From contig JALURD010000199.1 in the NCBI GenBank assembly GCA_027057815.1, forward strand, positions 1-9,148: a stretch of DNA of 9,148 bases. Reading direction: 5' to 3'. The position numbers and the translations under genes were made by a program. Within the stretch, counting starts at the first letter, position 1; each line of letters starts with the position of its first letter. Below the pieces are notes generated by a model. The model made no database searches and was not told the DNA's origin. It saw only the letters and a program-made list of their open reading frames with translations. This document shows, in pieces, positions 1 through 6,046 of the stretch. The stretch comes from Acidilobaceae archaeon (lineage in GTDB: Archaea; Thermoproteota; Thermoprotei_A; Sulfolobales; Acidilobaceae).

Positions 1-401
1 TAGGGCCTCCGCGTCAATCCTACTTCATACCCTACAGGGAGCTGTTCTCCAACGGCTTCACGGTTGCAGAGGACTCATGCATAGTAAAGGTTAGGGTTCA
101 CGTGGAGGGTGTGTCACCCGAGTTGCTCGACACGCTGAAAGACGTCATTGAGAGAAGGGCCTTCGAGGCTGGAAGTCAAGTATCAGTGGTAGCCCAGGCC
201 GAGAAAGTCTTGAGGCCCTATGTTGAGGAGCTGACAAGCAACTCAGCGACGTTCGTGGTCACATTTGTTACACCCCAAATTGGTGGGAAGGAGTTCAGGC
301 TGACACCTATATTGCACCTCCTCGCACTAGCCCTACGTGAAGCCGGATACACTAAATTCCGGGTGGAACTTGAGAAGCCCGAGTGTCCAGGGGGTAAGTA
401 G
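1..401 (+). CDS. Unrecognised protein, 3' part only (5' end lies outside the window)
   Basis: The frame is open from base 3 to the TAG at 399-401, giving about 132 visible residues. A GTG at 102 could be read as a start. However, the 33 codons before it stay open and read like ordinary protein (an aromatic segment YFIPYRELFSNGF, then VAEDSCIVKVRVHVEG), and they contain no ATG, GTG or TTG, so the true start is probably to the left of the window. The C-terminal part looks like a small alpha/beta domain with a helix rich in charged residues, a strand with TFVVTFVTPQIGG, and a hydrophobic helix (ILHLLALALREAGY). I do not recognise the family and see no signal peptide, membrane segment or metal-binding cluster. 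Only 2 bases separate it from the zinc-ribbon gene, so the two and guaA are probably co-transcribed. The reading frame is secure; the function is unknown. Confidence 0.75.
   Translation, partial: GPPRQSYFIPYRELFSNGFTVAEDSCIVKVRVHVEGVSPELLDTLKDVIERRAFEAGSQVSVVAQAEKVLRPYVEELTSNSATFVVTFVTPQIGGKEFRLTPILHLLALALREAGYTKFRVELEKPECPGGK
389..395 (+). promoter_or_regulatory. Ribosome-binding site for the zinc-ribbon gene
   Basis: AGGGGGT lies 8 bases before the ATG at 404, inside the last codons of the upstream gene. It supports the ATG at 404 as the start. Confidence 0.55.
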
Positions 402-403
402 GG

Positions 404-712
404 ATGCCCAGACGCAAGAAGAGCGAGCCAGGCGTGTGCCCCCAGTGCGGGACTAAGGTAGGGGATCCCGACAGGACCTGGACTCTAGTCTCCCCTATCC
501 CGGACAAGAAGGGTAGAATAACGGTTACAGTGATGGGTTCCTTCACGTGTCCCAACTGCGGCTACAAGTGGAGAGCGGTACTCAGCAAGATAAAGACGGG
601 AGGAGACGAGGGCGCGGGACCCGAAGAAGAGCCTGAGCCTAGGGAGGGCGAGGTAATAGAGATAGACCTAGACGAGATATACAAGGAGGTCGGTGGCGGA
701 GGTCCGAGCTAA
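404..712 (+). CDS. Small zinc-ribbon protein with acidic C-terminal tail
   Basis: The product has 102 residues. Two CxxC pairs (Cys12/Cys15 in VCPQCG and Cys49/Cys52 in FTCPNCG) are placed as in a four-cysteine zinc ribbon. The stretch between them, with TWTLVSPIPDKKGRITVTVMG, would form the beta hairpin. A basic start (MPRRKK) and a basic segment after the second pair (YKWRAVLSKIK) could contact nucleic acid. Residues 68-92 are strongly acidic and end in EVIEIDLDEIYKE. I infer a nucleic-acid or ribonucleoprotein binding role from the ribbon and charges only; I cannot assign a named family. It starts 2 bases after the upstream gene and its TAA shares one base with the guaA ATG, so translation of the three is probably coupled. 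It could be an adaptor for transcription or translation machinery, or a chromatin-associated protein. Confidence 0.85.
   Translation: MPRRKKSEPGVCPQCGTKVGDPDRTWTLVSPIPDKKGRITVTVMGSFTCPNCGYKWRAVLSKIKTGGDEGAGPEEEPEPREGEVIEIDLDEIYKEVGGGGPS
698..703 (+). promoter_or_regulatory. Ribosome-binding site for guaA
   Basis: A strong GGAGGT lies 8 bases before the guaA ATG at 712, within the end of the zinc-ribbon gene. It fixes the start at 712. Confidence 0.7.
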
Positions 713-2274
713 TGGAGGACGTTGCCCGCTTCTTTTCAGGCAAGCCCAAGGCAGTCCTTGTAATAGATTTTGGCGGGCAGTATGCTCACCTTATCGCAAG
801 GAGGATAAGGGAACTTGAAGCACTATCAGTACTAGTATCGGGCTACATGGGGCTAGATCACGTTGTACGGGAGGCGTCAAAATACGATGTGCACGGTATA
901 GTCTTGAGTGGCGGGCCGGGAAGCGTGTGGGAAGAGTCACATGACGACATAGCCAAATGGGCGGTGGGCCAAGGGATCCCCGTCCTAGGGATATGCTATG
1001 GGCATCAGCTTCTCGGAAAAGTGCTCGGAGGAAAAGTATCTAGAGCTCCTCGGGGCGAGTTTGGTCCTACACTCGTAAAGGTTCTTGATGAAGATGAGAT
1101 ACTCAAGGGTCACGGGAAAGAGTTCACGGCCTGGATGAGTCATAACGATGCTGTGATAGAGCCGCCGCCGGGAGCTAAGGTGTTGGCGGTAAGCGATGGA
1201 AGCCCGGTCGCTGCTATGAAGGTCGGGTATGCCGTTTACGGTGTTCAATGGCACCCGGAAGTAGTCCACACGCAGCACGGCCTCAGGCTCTTGAGGAACT
1301 GGTTAGAGCTTACAGGGCTCCCGGGATCCTGGAGGCCAGGAGAATTAATCGAGGAACTAGTCAATTATGTAAAGCGTGAAGTGGGCAATGGGATAGCGGT
1401 AGCAGCGGTTAGTGGCGGTGTAGACTCAACAGTAGCAGCGGTCATAGCTAAGAAAGCTCTAGGCGGAAGACTTATTCCCATATTCATAGACCACGGCTTA
1501 CACCCGGAGGGTGAAGTGGAAAGAGCGCTAGAGGTGCTCTATAAGTCCGGGTTAGAGCCCGTAGTCGTTGATGCATCGGAGGAATTCTTAGAATCCCTCA
1601 AAGGGGTGAGCGACCCGGAGGAAAAGAGGCGCATCATAGGTAGGGTCTACGCGGAGGTCTTGGTGAGAGAAGCCAGGAGGAGGGGGGCCAAGTACTTAGT
1701 GCAAGGCACTATCTACCCGGATGTCATCGAGTCCGGGGCTAGGCCAGGTAGCGATGTGATAAAGACGCATCACAATGTGGGAGGGCTCCCTAGGGATATA
1801 GGCTTGAGGATTGTGGAGCCGCTTAAGTGGTTCTATAAGGATGAAGTGAGAAAGATAGCACGAGCCCTAGGCTTGCCTGAGGAGCTGGAGATTAAGCAAC
1901 CCGTCCCGGGCCCTGGGCTGGCGGTGAGAATTGAGGGTGAAGTCACACGGGAGAAGCTCAGAATAGTCAGTAAGGCTGACGCCATCGTGAGGAGCATCAT
2001 CGAGGGGAGAGGGCTCCACGAGTCTCTATGGCAGTACTTCGCCATACTGACTAGATCAAAAGCGACTGGAGTGAAGGGAGACAGAAGAGCTTACGGATAC
2101 GTAGTCGTGGTGAGAGTAGTCGAGAGCAGAGACGCCATGACTGCAAGGCCAGCGAAGCTACCATGGGATGTATTAGAGGAGATAGCAGTGAGGATAACGA
2201 GTGAGATTCCCGAAGTTGTAAGGGTAGTATACGACATCACACCCAAGCCTCCAGCTACTATAGAGTGGGAGTAA
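712..2274 (+). CDS. guaA: GMP synthase, glutamine-hydrolysing, single chain
   Basis: Converts XMP to GMP with ATP and glutamine, the last step of guanine nucleotide synthesis, in the cytoplasm. All 520 residues are present. Residues 13-200 form the class I glutamine amidotransferase: DFGGQY 19-24, SGGPGS 66-71, nucleophile Cys95 in GICYGHQLL, and His181/Glu183 in QWHPEV. Residues about 205-400 are the ATP pyrophosphatase domain, with the PP-loop SGGVDST at 234-240. The C-terminal dimerisation and XMP-binding domain has PVPGPGLAVR 397-406, GDRRAYGY 456-463, and the family tail PPATIEWE at 513-520. Many archaea split this enzyme into two genes; here it is fused. It is the last gene of a tight operon (one-base overlap with the zinc-ribbon gene, GGAGGT site). 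No catalytic residue appears to be missing. Confidence 0.97.
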   Translation: MEDVARFFSGKPKAVLVIDFGGQYAHLIARRIRELEALSVLVSGYMGLDHVVREASKYDVHGIVLSGGPGSVWEESHDDIAKWAVGQGIPVLGICYGHQLLGKVLGGKVSRAPRGEFGPTLVKVLDEDEILKGHGKEFTAWMSHNDAVIEPPPGAKVLAVSDGSPVAAMKVGYAVYGVQWHPEVVHTQHGLRLLRNWLELTGLPGSWRPGELIEELVNYVKREVGNGIAVAAVSGGVDSTVAAVIAKKALGGRLIPIFIDHGLHPEGEVERALEVLYKSGLEPVVVDASEEFLESLKGVSDPEEKRRIIGRVYAEVLVREARRRGAKYLVQGTIYPDVIESGARPGSDVIKTHHNVGGLPRDIGLRIVEPLKWFYKDEVRKIARALGLPEELEIKQPVPGPGLAVRIEGEVTREKLRIVSKADAIVRSIIEGRGLHESLWQYFAILTRSKATGVKGDRRAYGYVVVVRVVESRDAMTARPAKLPWDVLEEIAVRITSEIPEVVRVVYDITPKPPATIEWE

Positions 2275-2294
2275 TCCTTCAAGGGTTCCAGTCG

Positions 2295-2306
2295 ACACTA
2301 TAGTGT
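2295..2306. repeat. 12-base perfect palindrome after guaA
   Basis: ACACTATAGTGT reads the same on both strands and lies 21 bases after the guaA stop. It could form a short hairpin at the end of the guaA message or be a dimeric protein site. No T-run follows it, so it is not a canonical archaeal terminator. Confidence 0.4.
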
Positions 2307-2337
2307 TTACGTGAAACCAGTTTAAGGAGTGGTGAAT

Positions 2338-2404
2338 CCGGCCGCAAGGCACCCGCCTTCACTGCATCCGCGAGACGCGCGGGCCTCTGGCGGGCACGGG
2401 TCGG
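2338..2404 (+). ncRNA. Candidate structured RNA: three nested GC-rich stems
   Basis: The segment 2331-2400 is about 74% G+C by count, well above the surrounding genes. Pairing by eye gives three coaxial stems. P1 is CCGGCC 2338-2343 with GGTCGG 2399-2404. P2 is CCCGCC 2352-2357 with GGCGGG 2389-2394. P3 is TCCGCG 2367-2372 with CGCGGG 2378-2383, closed by the five-base loop AGACG. Internal loops of 8+4 and 9+5 bases separate them. P1 and P3 each contain one G-U pair that would become an A-C mismatch on the minus strand, which favours a plus-strand RNA. It does not match a tRNA, 5S rRNA or C/D box RNA. The stem with an internal pocket recalls an H/ACA guide, but no ACA-like box follows the basal stem and the upper stem is short. 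It could also be a folded 3' end of the guaA message. Function is unknown. Confidence 0.4.
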
Positions 2405-2428
2405 TAAATAAGAAGTGCCGGGCGGACC

Positions 2429-2437
2429 TAATAAAAC
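2429..2437 (-). terminator. Possible pepA terminator (T-rich tract)
   Basis: Read on the minus strand, GTTTTATTA begins 11 bases after the pepA stop codon. Archaeal termination commonly uses short T-rich tracts on the non-template strand. The same bases could also act as a weak minus-strand TATA box about 26 bases before the folded segment, so the role is uncertain. Confidence 0.35.
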
Positions 2438-2447
2438 CCGAGGAGAC

Positions 2448-3959
2448 CTACTTTCCGGCTTTTGCCTTTAGGTATTCGTAGAGGAGTCTTACACCCCAAC
2501 CCGGAGCTATGCCTGAAGGCCAGTAGGCTGGCTGGCTAACTGCTTCGCCTCCCAAGCCTATGCCTGGGCCAGCTATGTCGAGGTGCACGTGGGGTTTACC
2601 ATGGTTGAAGTGTTCTAGAAATAGAGCCGCGCTTATAGCGCCGCCATATCTCATAGCGGCGTTTGCTATATCCGCGAGAGGGGCCTTCTTCTCTAGGGCA
2701 GCCTTGTACGAGTCCTCTAGGGGGAGAGGCCATACCTTCTCCCCAGTCACCTCAGCCGCCCTCCTGAATTCCTCGAGTAACTCCTGACTCCTGGTGAATA
2801 TTGCTGCTATCAAGGGTCCCAAGGCAACGGCGGCTGCCCCTGTAAGTGTGGCTACATCAACTATCTCTCGGGCCTTGAGAGCCTTAGCGGCGTAAGCTAT
2901 GGCGTCAGCCAGTGTGAGCCTGCCCTCGGCATCGGTGTTGGTTACCTCGACAGTCGTGCCGTCCCACATCTTAATCACGTCGCTGGGCAAGTAGGACTCG
3001 CCGCTCGGAACATTGATGGCTGCGGGGATCAGTGCTATAACGTTAACCTTCAAGCCAAGCCTAGCAGCTGTCCAGAGCGCACCCAGGACAGCTGATCCTC
3101 CAGCCTTGTCAGACCTCATCTCAAAGAGTGCCTGGCTAGGCTTCAGGTTTATGCCTCCACTGTCAAACACCATAGTTTTACCCACAAGAGCTATGGGATC
3201 GCCCTCGGCGCCCGAGTACCTCACTATTATGAGTACAGGCTTCTCCTTGCTGCCTTTACCAACTGCCACAATGCCGCCGAAGCCCTCCTCCACGAGCCTG
3301 TTGTAGTCGAACACCTCCACGTTTACATTCTTTAACTGGGAGAATAGTTTCTGCACCTTATCAGCAAGCCTTGGAGGAGAGACTTCGTGCGGAGGCGCGT
3401 TAGCAAGGTCTCTGGCTAAGTAGACGCCCTCAGCGATAGCGAGCGCCTCCTCCAGCACGCTCTCCGAAACGGTGAATGATAGCTTGGATAGCTTCCTCTT
3501 CTTGTTATCCTTAGTCTTAAAGTAGTCAAACTTGTATGACCCCAGGAGGGCCCCTACAACGGCCTCCCTAGCCTCAAGACCATCAGAGGACTCTACTATG
3601 ACGACCGCCGACTCCACTTTATCAAGCAGGAGCGAGACCGCCTTAGCGTATGCCCCCCTAATATCGTCGAGTAGCTTGGACTTCTCACTTGCGTCGCCGA
3701 GGCCTACGAATACAATTACTCGGCCGCCATGGTAGCCCTTCAGGGTTTCGCATGCTTTAGCCGAGAAGTCACCCGACTCCACGGCGCTAGTGAGGATCCC
3801 GCCTGCTAGCTTGTCAGCCTTAGCTGCAATTCCCTCAATGAGCGGCTTCCCATCCTTCCTTCTAACAGGGACAACAACTGCGGCAGCCTCTGCCTCGAGG
3901 GGATCTCCACGGGCGACATCTACCTTAGGAGGCTTACTGAACAGCAATGCTGGCACCAC
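2448..3959 (-). CDS. pepA: Leucyl (cytosol) aminopeptidase, M17 family
   Basis: Removes N-terminal residues from peptides in the cytoplasm; M17 enzymes are usually hexamers with two metal ions. The product has 503 residues. The N-terminal macro-like domain is residues 1-165 and the catalytic domain follows. The expected metal and catalytic residues are present at the spacing of E. coli PepA: Lys261 and Asp266 (VGKTMVFDSGG), Lys273, Asp284 (RSDKAGG), and Asp343/Glu345/Arg347 in the family signature NTDAEGRL. HLDIAG is kept at 459-464. The usual ATG-rich C-terminal motif is replaced by WPSGIAPGWGVRLL. The frame starts with two adjacent GTG codons after an in-frame stop, so GTG 3959 or 3956 is the start. 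No clear ribosome-binding site precedes it, but an AT box centred near 3988 fits leaderless transcription. It is a single gene, convergent with guaA and divergent from the DUF488 cluster. Confidence 0.95.
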   Translation of the reverse strand: MVPALLFSKPPKVDVARGDPLEAEAAAVVVPVRRKDGKPLIEGIAAKADKLAGGILTSAVESGDFSAKACETLKGYHGGRVIVFVGLGDASEKSKLLDDIRGAYAKAVSLLLDKVESAVVIVESSDGLEAREAVVGALLGSYKFDYFKTKDNKKRKLSKLSFTVSESVLEEALAIAEGVYLARDLANAPPHEVSPPRLADKVQKLFSQLKNVNVEVFDYNRLVEEGFGGIVAVGKGSKEKPVLIIVRYSGAEGDPIALVGKTMVFDSGGINLKPSQALFEMRSDKAGGSAVLGALWTAARLGLKVNVIALIPAAINVPSGESYLPSDVIKMWDGTTVEVTNTDAEGRLTLADAIAYAAKALKAREIVDVATLTGAAAVALGPLIAAIFTRSQELLEEFRRAAEVTGEKVWPLPLEDSYKAALEKKAPLADIANAAMRYGGAISAALFLEHFNHGKPHVHLDIAGPGIGLGGEAVSQPAYWPSGIAPGWGVRLLYEYLKAKAGK

Positions 3960-3983
3960 TTGCTCGCACGGGATCCCTACGGG

Positions 3984-3993
3984 GAATTTAACG
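3984..3993. promoter_or_regulatory. Putative TATA element between pepA and the DUF488 cluster
   Basis: GAATTTAACG on the plus strand reads CGTTAAATTC on the minus strand. Its centre near 3988 is about 26-29 bases before the pepA GTG, which suits a leaderless or near-leaderless transcript. It is also about 25 bases before 4013, which would give the plus-strand cluster a short leader. It may serve one or both directions; no clear BRE decides this. Confidence 0.45.
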
Positions 3994-4004
3994 CCTGAGC
4001 TAGA

Positions 4005-4023
4005 CCACTAATCTTAACAGTGG
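4005..4023. repeat. Inverted repeat CCACT-9-AGTGG near the cluster start
   Basis: CCACT at 4005-4009 and AGTGG at 4019-4023 are exact inverted copies separated by nine AT-rich bases. They straddle the expected transcription start of the plus-strand cluster, so they could be an operator. The arms are only five bases long and may be chance. Confidence 0.3.
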
Positions 4024-4031
4024 AGAGGCGA

Positions 4032-4553
4032 ATGCCGGTAGTCTACACCATAGGCCACTCCAATAGATCCATGAGGGAGTTCATCGAGCTACTAGCTGGG
4101 GTTAACGCGTCCCTAGTCGTCGACGTGCGCAGATGGCCCACTAGCAGGCGGCTACCACACTTTACGAGGGAAAACCTCAGGGAGGCCCTTCAAGCTTCCG
4201 GCATTGAGTACACTTGGATGCCTGAGCTCGGAGGCTACAGGAAATTCGGGGTCGATGTTCCTCTGAACCTTGAAGAGGCTACACTGGGTTGCCTGAAGTC
4301 GCGTAGCTTCCGGGCGTACTTCGTCTATCTGAGAGTTAATGAAGTAGCAAGAGAGAGGGTGGAATGGATAGCCAGAAAGGCCAGTGAGAAAGTGGTAGTC
4401 CTTATGTGCCGCGAGAGGATCCCATGGCGATGCCACCGCAAGCTAATATCGGATTTATTAGTATTAAAAGGTTTGAAAGTAGTCCACATTATTGAGAGAG
4501 GGCGCATGATTGAACATAGGGTGCCAGAGTGTAGGAGGATGCAGAGCATATGA
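4032..4553 (+). CDS. DUF488 family protein
   Basis: The product has 173 residues from ATG 4032. The N-terminus VYTIGHSNRSMREF is the typical DUF488 opening. It is followed by VVDVRRWPTSRRLPHF (residues 29-44) and the C-terminal family motif C-x3-P-x-x-CHR, seen as Cys126 in MCRERIPWRCHR with Cys134-His135-Arg136, then the VVHIIERG strand. The biochemical role of DUF488 is not established; the conserved Cys and His-Arg suggest a small catalytic or metal/anion-binding site. A GTG at 4020 in the same frame would add four residues. I prefer ATG 4032 because GGAGAGG at 4022-4028 then sits just before it and the shorter start fits the family. Its TGA overlaps the next ATG (ATGA, 4550-4553), so it is the first gene of a coupled four-gene cluster. 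Confidence 0.88.
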   Translation: MPVVYTIGHSNRSMREFIELLAGVNASLVVDVRRWPTSRRLPHFTRENLREALQASGIEYTWMPELGGYRKFGVDVPLNLEEATLGCLKSRSFRAYFVYLRVNEVARERVEWIARKASEKVVVLMCRERIPWRCHRKLISDLLVLKGLKVVHIIERGRMIEHRVPECRRMQSI

Positions 4554-5386
4554 GGAGAATAGACTGGAGTATGAGGCCGATACTCATAGGAGTTGTGCAC
4601 CTCCCACCTTTGCCGGGCAGCCTGGCTTATGCCTTGGAGGGTGAGCCTGTCACCTCTACTACAGTAAAGGAGTTAGCGAGATTCGCGGTAGAGGAAGCTA
4701 TGAAATATTTCGACTCAGGCTTTGATGGTGTAATCATTGAAAACTATGGAGACAAACCCTTCGAGAGGAGAGTCGGAAGGATGACCTATGCATCTCTAGC
4801 CCTGATAGTTTCTAGAGTCGTCGAGGAGACCGGTCAACCCGTTGGAGTCAATGTGCTTAGGAATGATGCAGAAGCCGCGGTTGAAATAGCTGCTCTCGCT
4901 GGGGCTTCATTCATCCGCGTTAACGCACTATGCACGGCCAGGGAAGCCCCTGAAGGCCGCATAGGCCCAGCTCTAGCAGAGGTTGCTAAGGCTCTGGCAC
5001 GCGTCAAGACGCCACTAGACATATTGGCTGACATCGACGTAAAACATAGTCTGCCGGTAATGCAGAGCTACAATGCTGAGTGGGAGATATCAGAGTGCGC
5101 AGCAAGGAAGGGAGGGCTTCCACTTAAAGCGATAATAATTACTGGAAGCCGCACTGGAGAAGCTCCAAAACACAGCTACATAGTAAAACTAGCCCGTCTA
5201 GCGCGTGATCTAGGCTTTAACGTACTCGTAGGAAGCGGAGTAACACCTGGACTCATTAAAGTAGTCCGGGATCTCGTGGACGGTTTTATAGTGGGGTCAT
5301 ACGCTAAAGTTGGGGGGAGAGCTGAGGCCCCAGTAAGTAGAGATAGGGCTGCAGAGCTAGCAGCGGCCGCGGGTAAGCGTGTCTAG
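4550..5386 (+). CDS. BtpA/SgcQ family TIM-barrel protein
   Basis: The product has 278 residues. The family opening is clear: PILIGVVHLPPLPGS at 10-24. Further barrel strands follow: GFDGVIIENYGD 57-68, VGVNVLRNDA 98-107, ASFIRVNALC 119-128, LDILADIDVKHS 156-167, AIIITGSRTGEAP 194-206, NVLVGSGVTP 224-233 and VDGFIVGSYAKVGG 243-256, the last two resembling a phosphate-binding end of a barrel. The founding member, BtpA of Synechocystis, affects photosystem I stability. Archaea have no photosystem, so the role here must differ and is unknown; the gene symbol is therefore left empty. The ATG at 4550 overlaps the DUF488 stop. A second in-frame ATG at 4571, after GAGGAG at 4552-4557, is an alternative start that would begin right at the conserved motif. 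Confidence 0.9.
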   Translation: MRRIDWSMRPILIGVVHLPPLPGSLAYALEGEPVTSTTVKELARFAVEEAMKYFDSGFDGVIIENYGDKPFERRVGRMTYASLALIVSRVVEETGQPVGVNVLRNDAEAAVEIAALAGASFIRVNALCTAREAPEGRIGPALAEVAKALARVKTPLDILADIDVKHSLPVMQSYNAEWEISECAARKGGLPLKAIIITGSRTGEAPKHSYIVKLARLARDLGFNVLVGSGVTPGLIKVVRDLVDGFIVGSYAKVGGRAEAPVSRDRAAELAAAAGKRV

Positions 5387-5390
5387 GGTG
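5385..5390 (+). promoter_or_regulatory. Ribosome-binding site supporting a TTG start
   Basis: AGGGTG overlaps the stop of the BtpA-family gene and ends 8 bases before TTG 5399. It supports TTG 5399 as the start of the membrane protein over ATG 5417. Confidence 0.45.
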
Positions 5391-5398
5391 CCATTAAT

Positions 5399-6043
5399 TT
5401 GGGGTTGACCACCTTCATGGCGGCGCTATTAGGCCTTATATCCCCCTTTCTGGCGGTAGCTCAGCCTAAGACAACGTTCTCCGTGCGTATCGTCAAAATA
5501 TCAAGTCTGAATACCCCTTCAAGCGCTAAACTCGCCTACCTCCTAGGATCTCTGATTAGCGTCACACTGCTTCTAACAGCCTGCAGTCTGGTCCACCTTG
5601 CGCTGTCATTGTTTAGTGAAGGCCTGGAAGTTAGAGCCATAGCCAGTGAAGCTACAAAGTTTGCAGAGGCGGCTTCGACCGCAGTCGTGACGGCCTCCCT
5701 TTCGGTAACTCTTCAGCTAGCTCTTGATGCGCTTATATCATTAACAGTACTCGGCGTAGGACTCTACAAGGCAATGGCGTCGAGGCTACTAAGCTATCTC
5801 TCATATGCTATCCTCTATGCGGTCAGGCCTCCCGGAGAGAATCCACTAACGTATATAGCGCGTTACGTGGTCACCCTGAAAGACCCCTTAGGCCTCTTAA
5901 TCTTCACGCTGAGCATAGTAATATATACTTACAGTATGACTGCATCAGGCTTTCGCTTCAGCTCGGCCTTGAAGGCTTCCCTAGCAATAGTAGCCGCTAG
6001 ACTAGCGTTAACAATAGCTAGTCTGCTACACGTCATCATTTAA
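5399..6043 (+). CDS. Unrecognised multi-pass membrane protein
   Basis: The product has 214 residues and I recognise no family. Hydrophobic segments are visible at about 3-21 (could be a signal anchor), 45-72, 95-122, possibly 130-142, 163-182 and 192-213, so five or six membrane passes are likely. Soluble stretches are short: 22-44 (positively charged, KTTFSVRIVK), 73-94 (SEGLEVRAIASEATKF) and 143-162. There is little His, Cys or acidic residue inside the membrane segments, so no transport or catalytic site is obvious. The start is TTG 5399 (AGGGTG before it); TTG 5405 and ATG 5417 are alternatives. It lies 12 bases after the BtpA-family gene and 3 bases before the HIT gene frame, so it is probably in the same transcript. 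The coding call is good; the function is open. Confidence 0.8.
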   Translation: MGLTTFMAALLGLISPFLAVAQPKTTFSVRIVKISSLNTPSSAKLAYLLGSLISVTLLLTACSLVHLALSLFSEGLEVRAIASEATKFAEAASTAVVTASLSVTLQLALDALISLTVLGVGLYKAMASRLLSYLSYAILYAVRPPGENPLTYIARYVVTLKDPLGLLIFTLSIVIYTYSMTASGFRFSSALKASLAIVAARLALTIASLLHVII

Positions 6044-6046
6044 ACT

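Larger units (their letters stand above)
2275..2447. other. Intergenic gap between convergent guaA and pepA
   Basis: This 173-base gap is the longest gene-free stretch. Left to right it holds a 12-base perfect palindrome (2295-2306), an AT-rich box TTTAAGG (2321-2327), a very GC-rich folded segment (2338-2404), and an AT-rich stretch ending in TAATAAAA (2429-2436), which reads TTTTATTA on the minus strand. No convincing protein gene is present. A short plus-strand frame at 2332-2481 was considered and rejected. Confidence 0.7.

Noticed and set aside
985..1278. Minus-strand reading frame of 97 codons opposite guaA
   Set aside because: It lies entirely inside the amidotransferase domain of guaA and shows no protein-like pattern or start signal.
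2338..2404. H/ACA guide RNA
   Set aside because: There is a stem with an internal pocket, but no ANA box follows the basal stem, and the upper stem is much shorter than in archaeal H/ACA RNAs. Kept only as an unclassified candidate.
2275..2447. tRNA gene in the GC-rich gap
   Set aside because: No T-loop (GGTTCRAATCC-like), D-arm or seven-base acceptor pairing could be found on either strand.
2332..2481. Short plus-strand reading frame (49 codons, GTG start) across the folded segment and into the pepA 3' end
   Set aside because: The AAGGAG before it is only two bases from the GTG, the translation is dominated by Arg, His, Pro and Gly as expected from GC-rich structured sequence, and it runs into the antisense of pepA.
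3013..3306. Plus-strand reading frame of 97 codons opposite pepA
   Set aside because: It is the shadow of a strongly supported M17 gene, rich in Ser, Thr and Pro from the opposite strand, with no ribosome-binding site or family motif.
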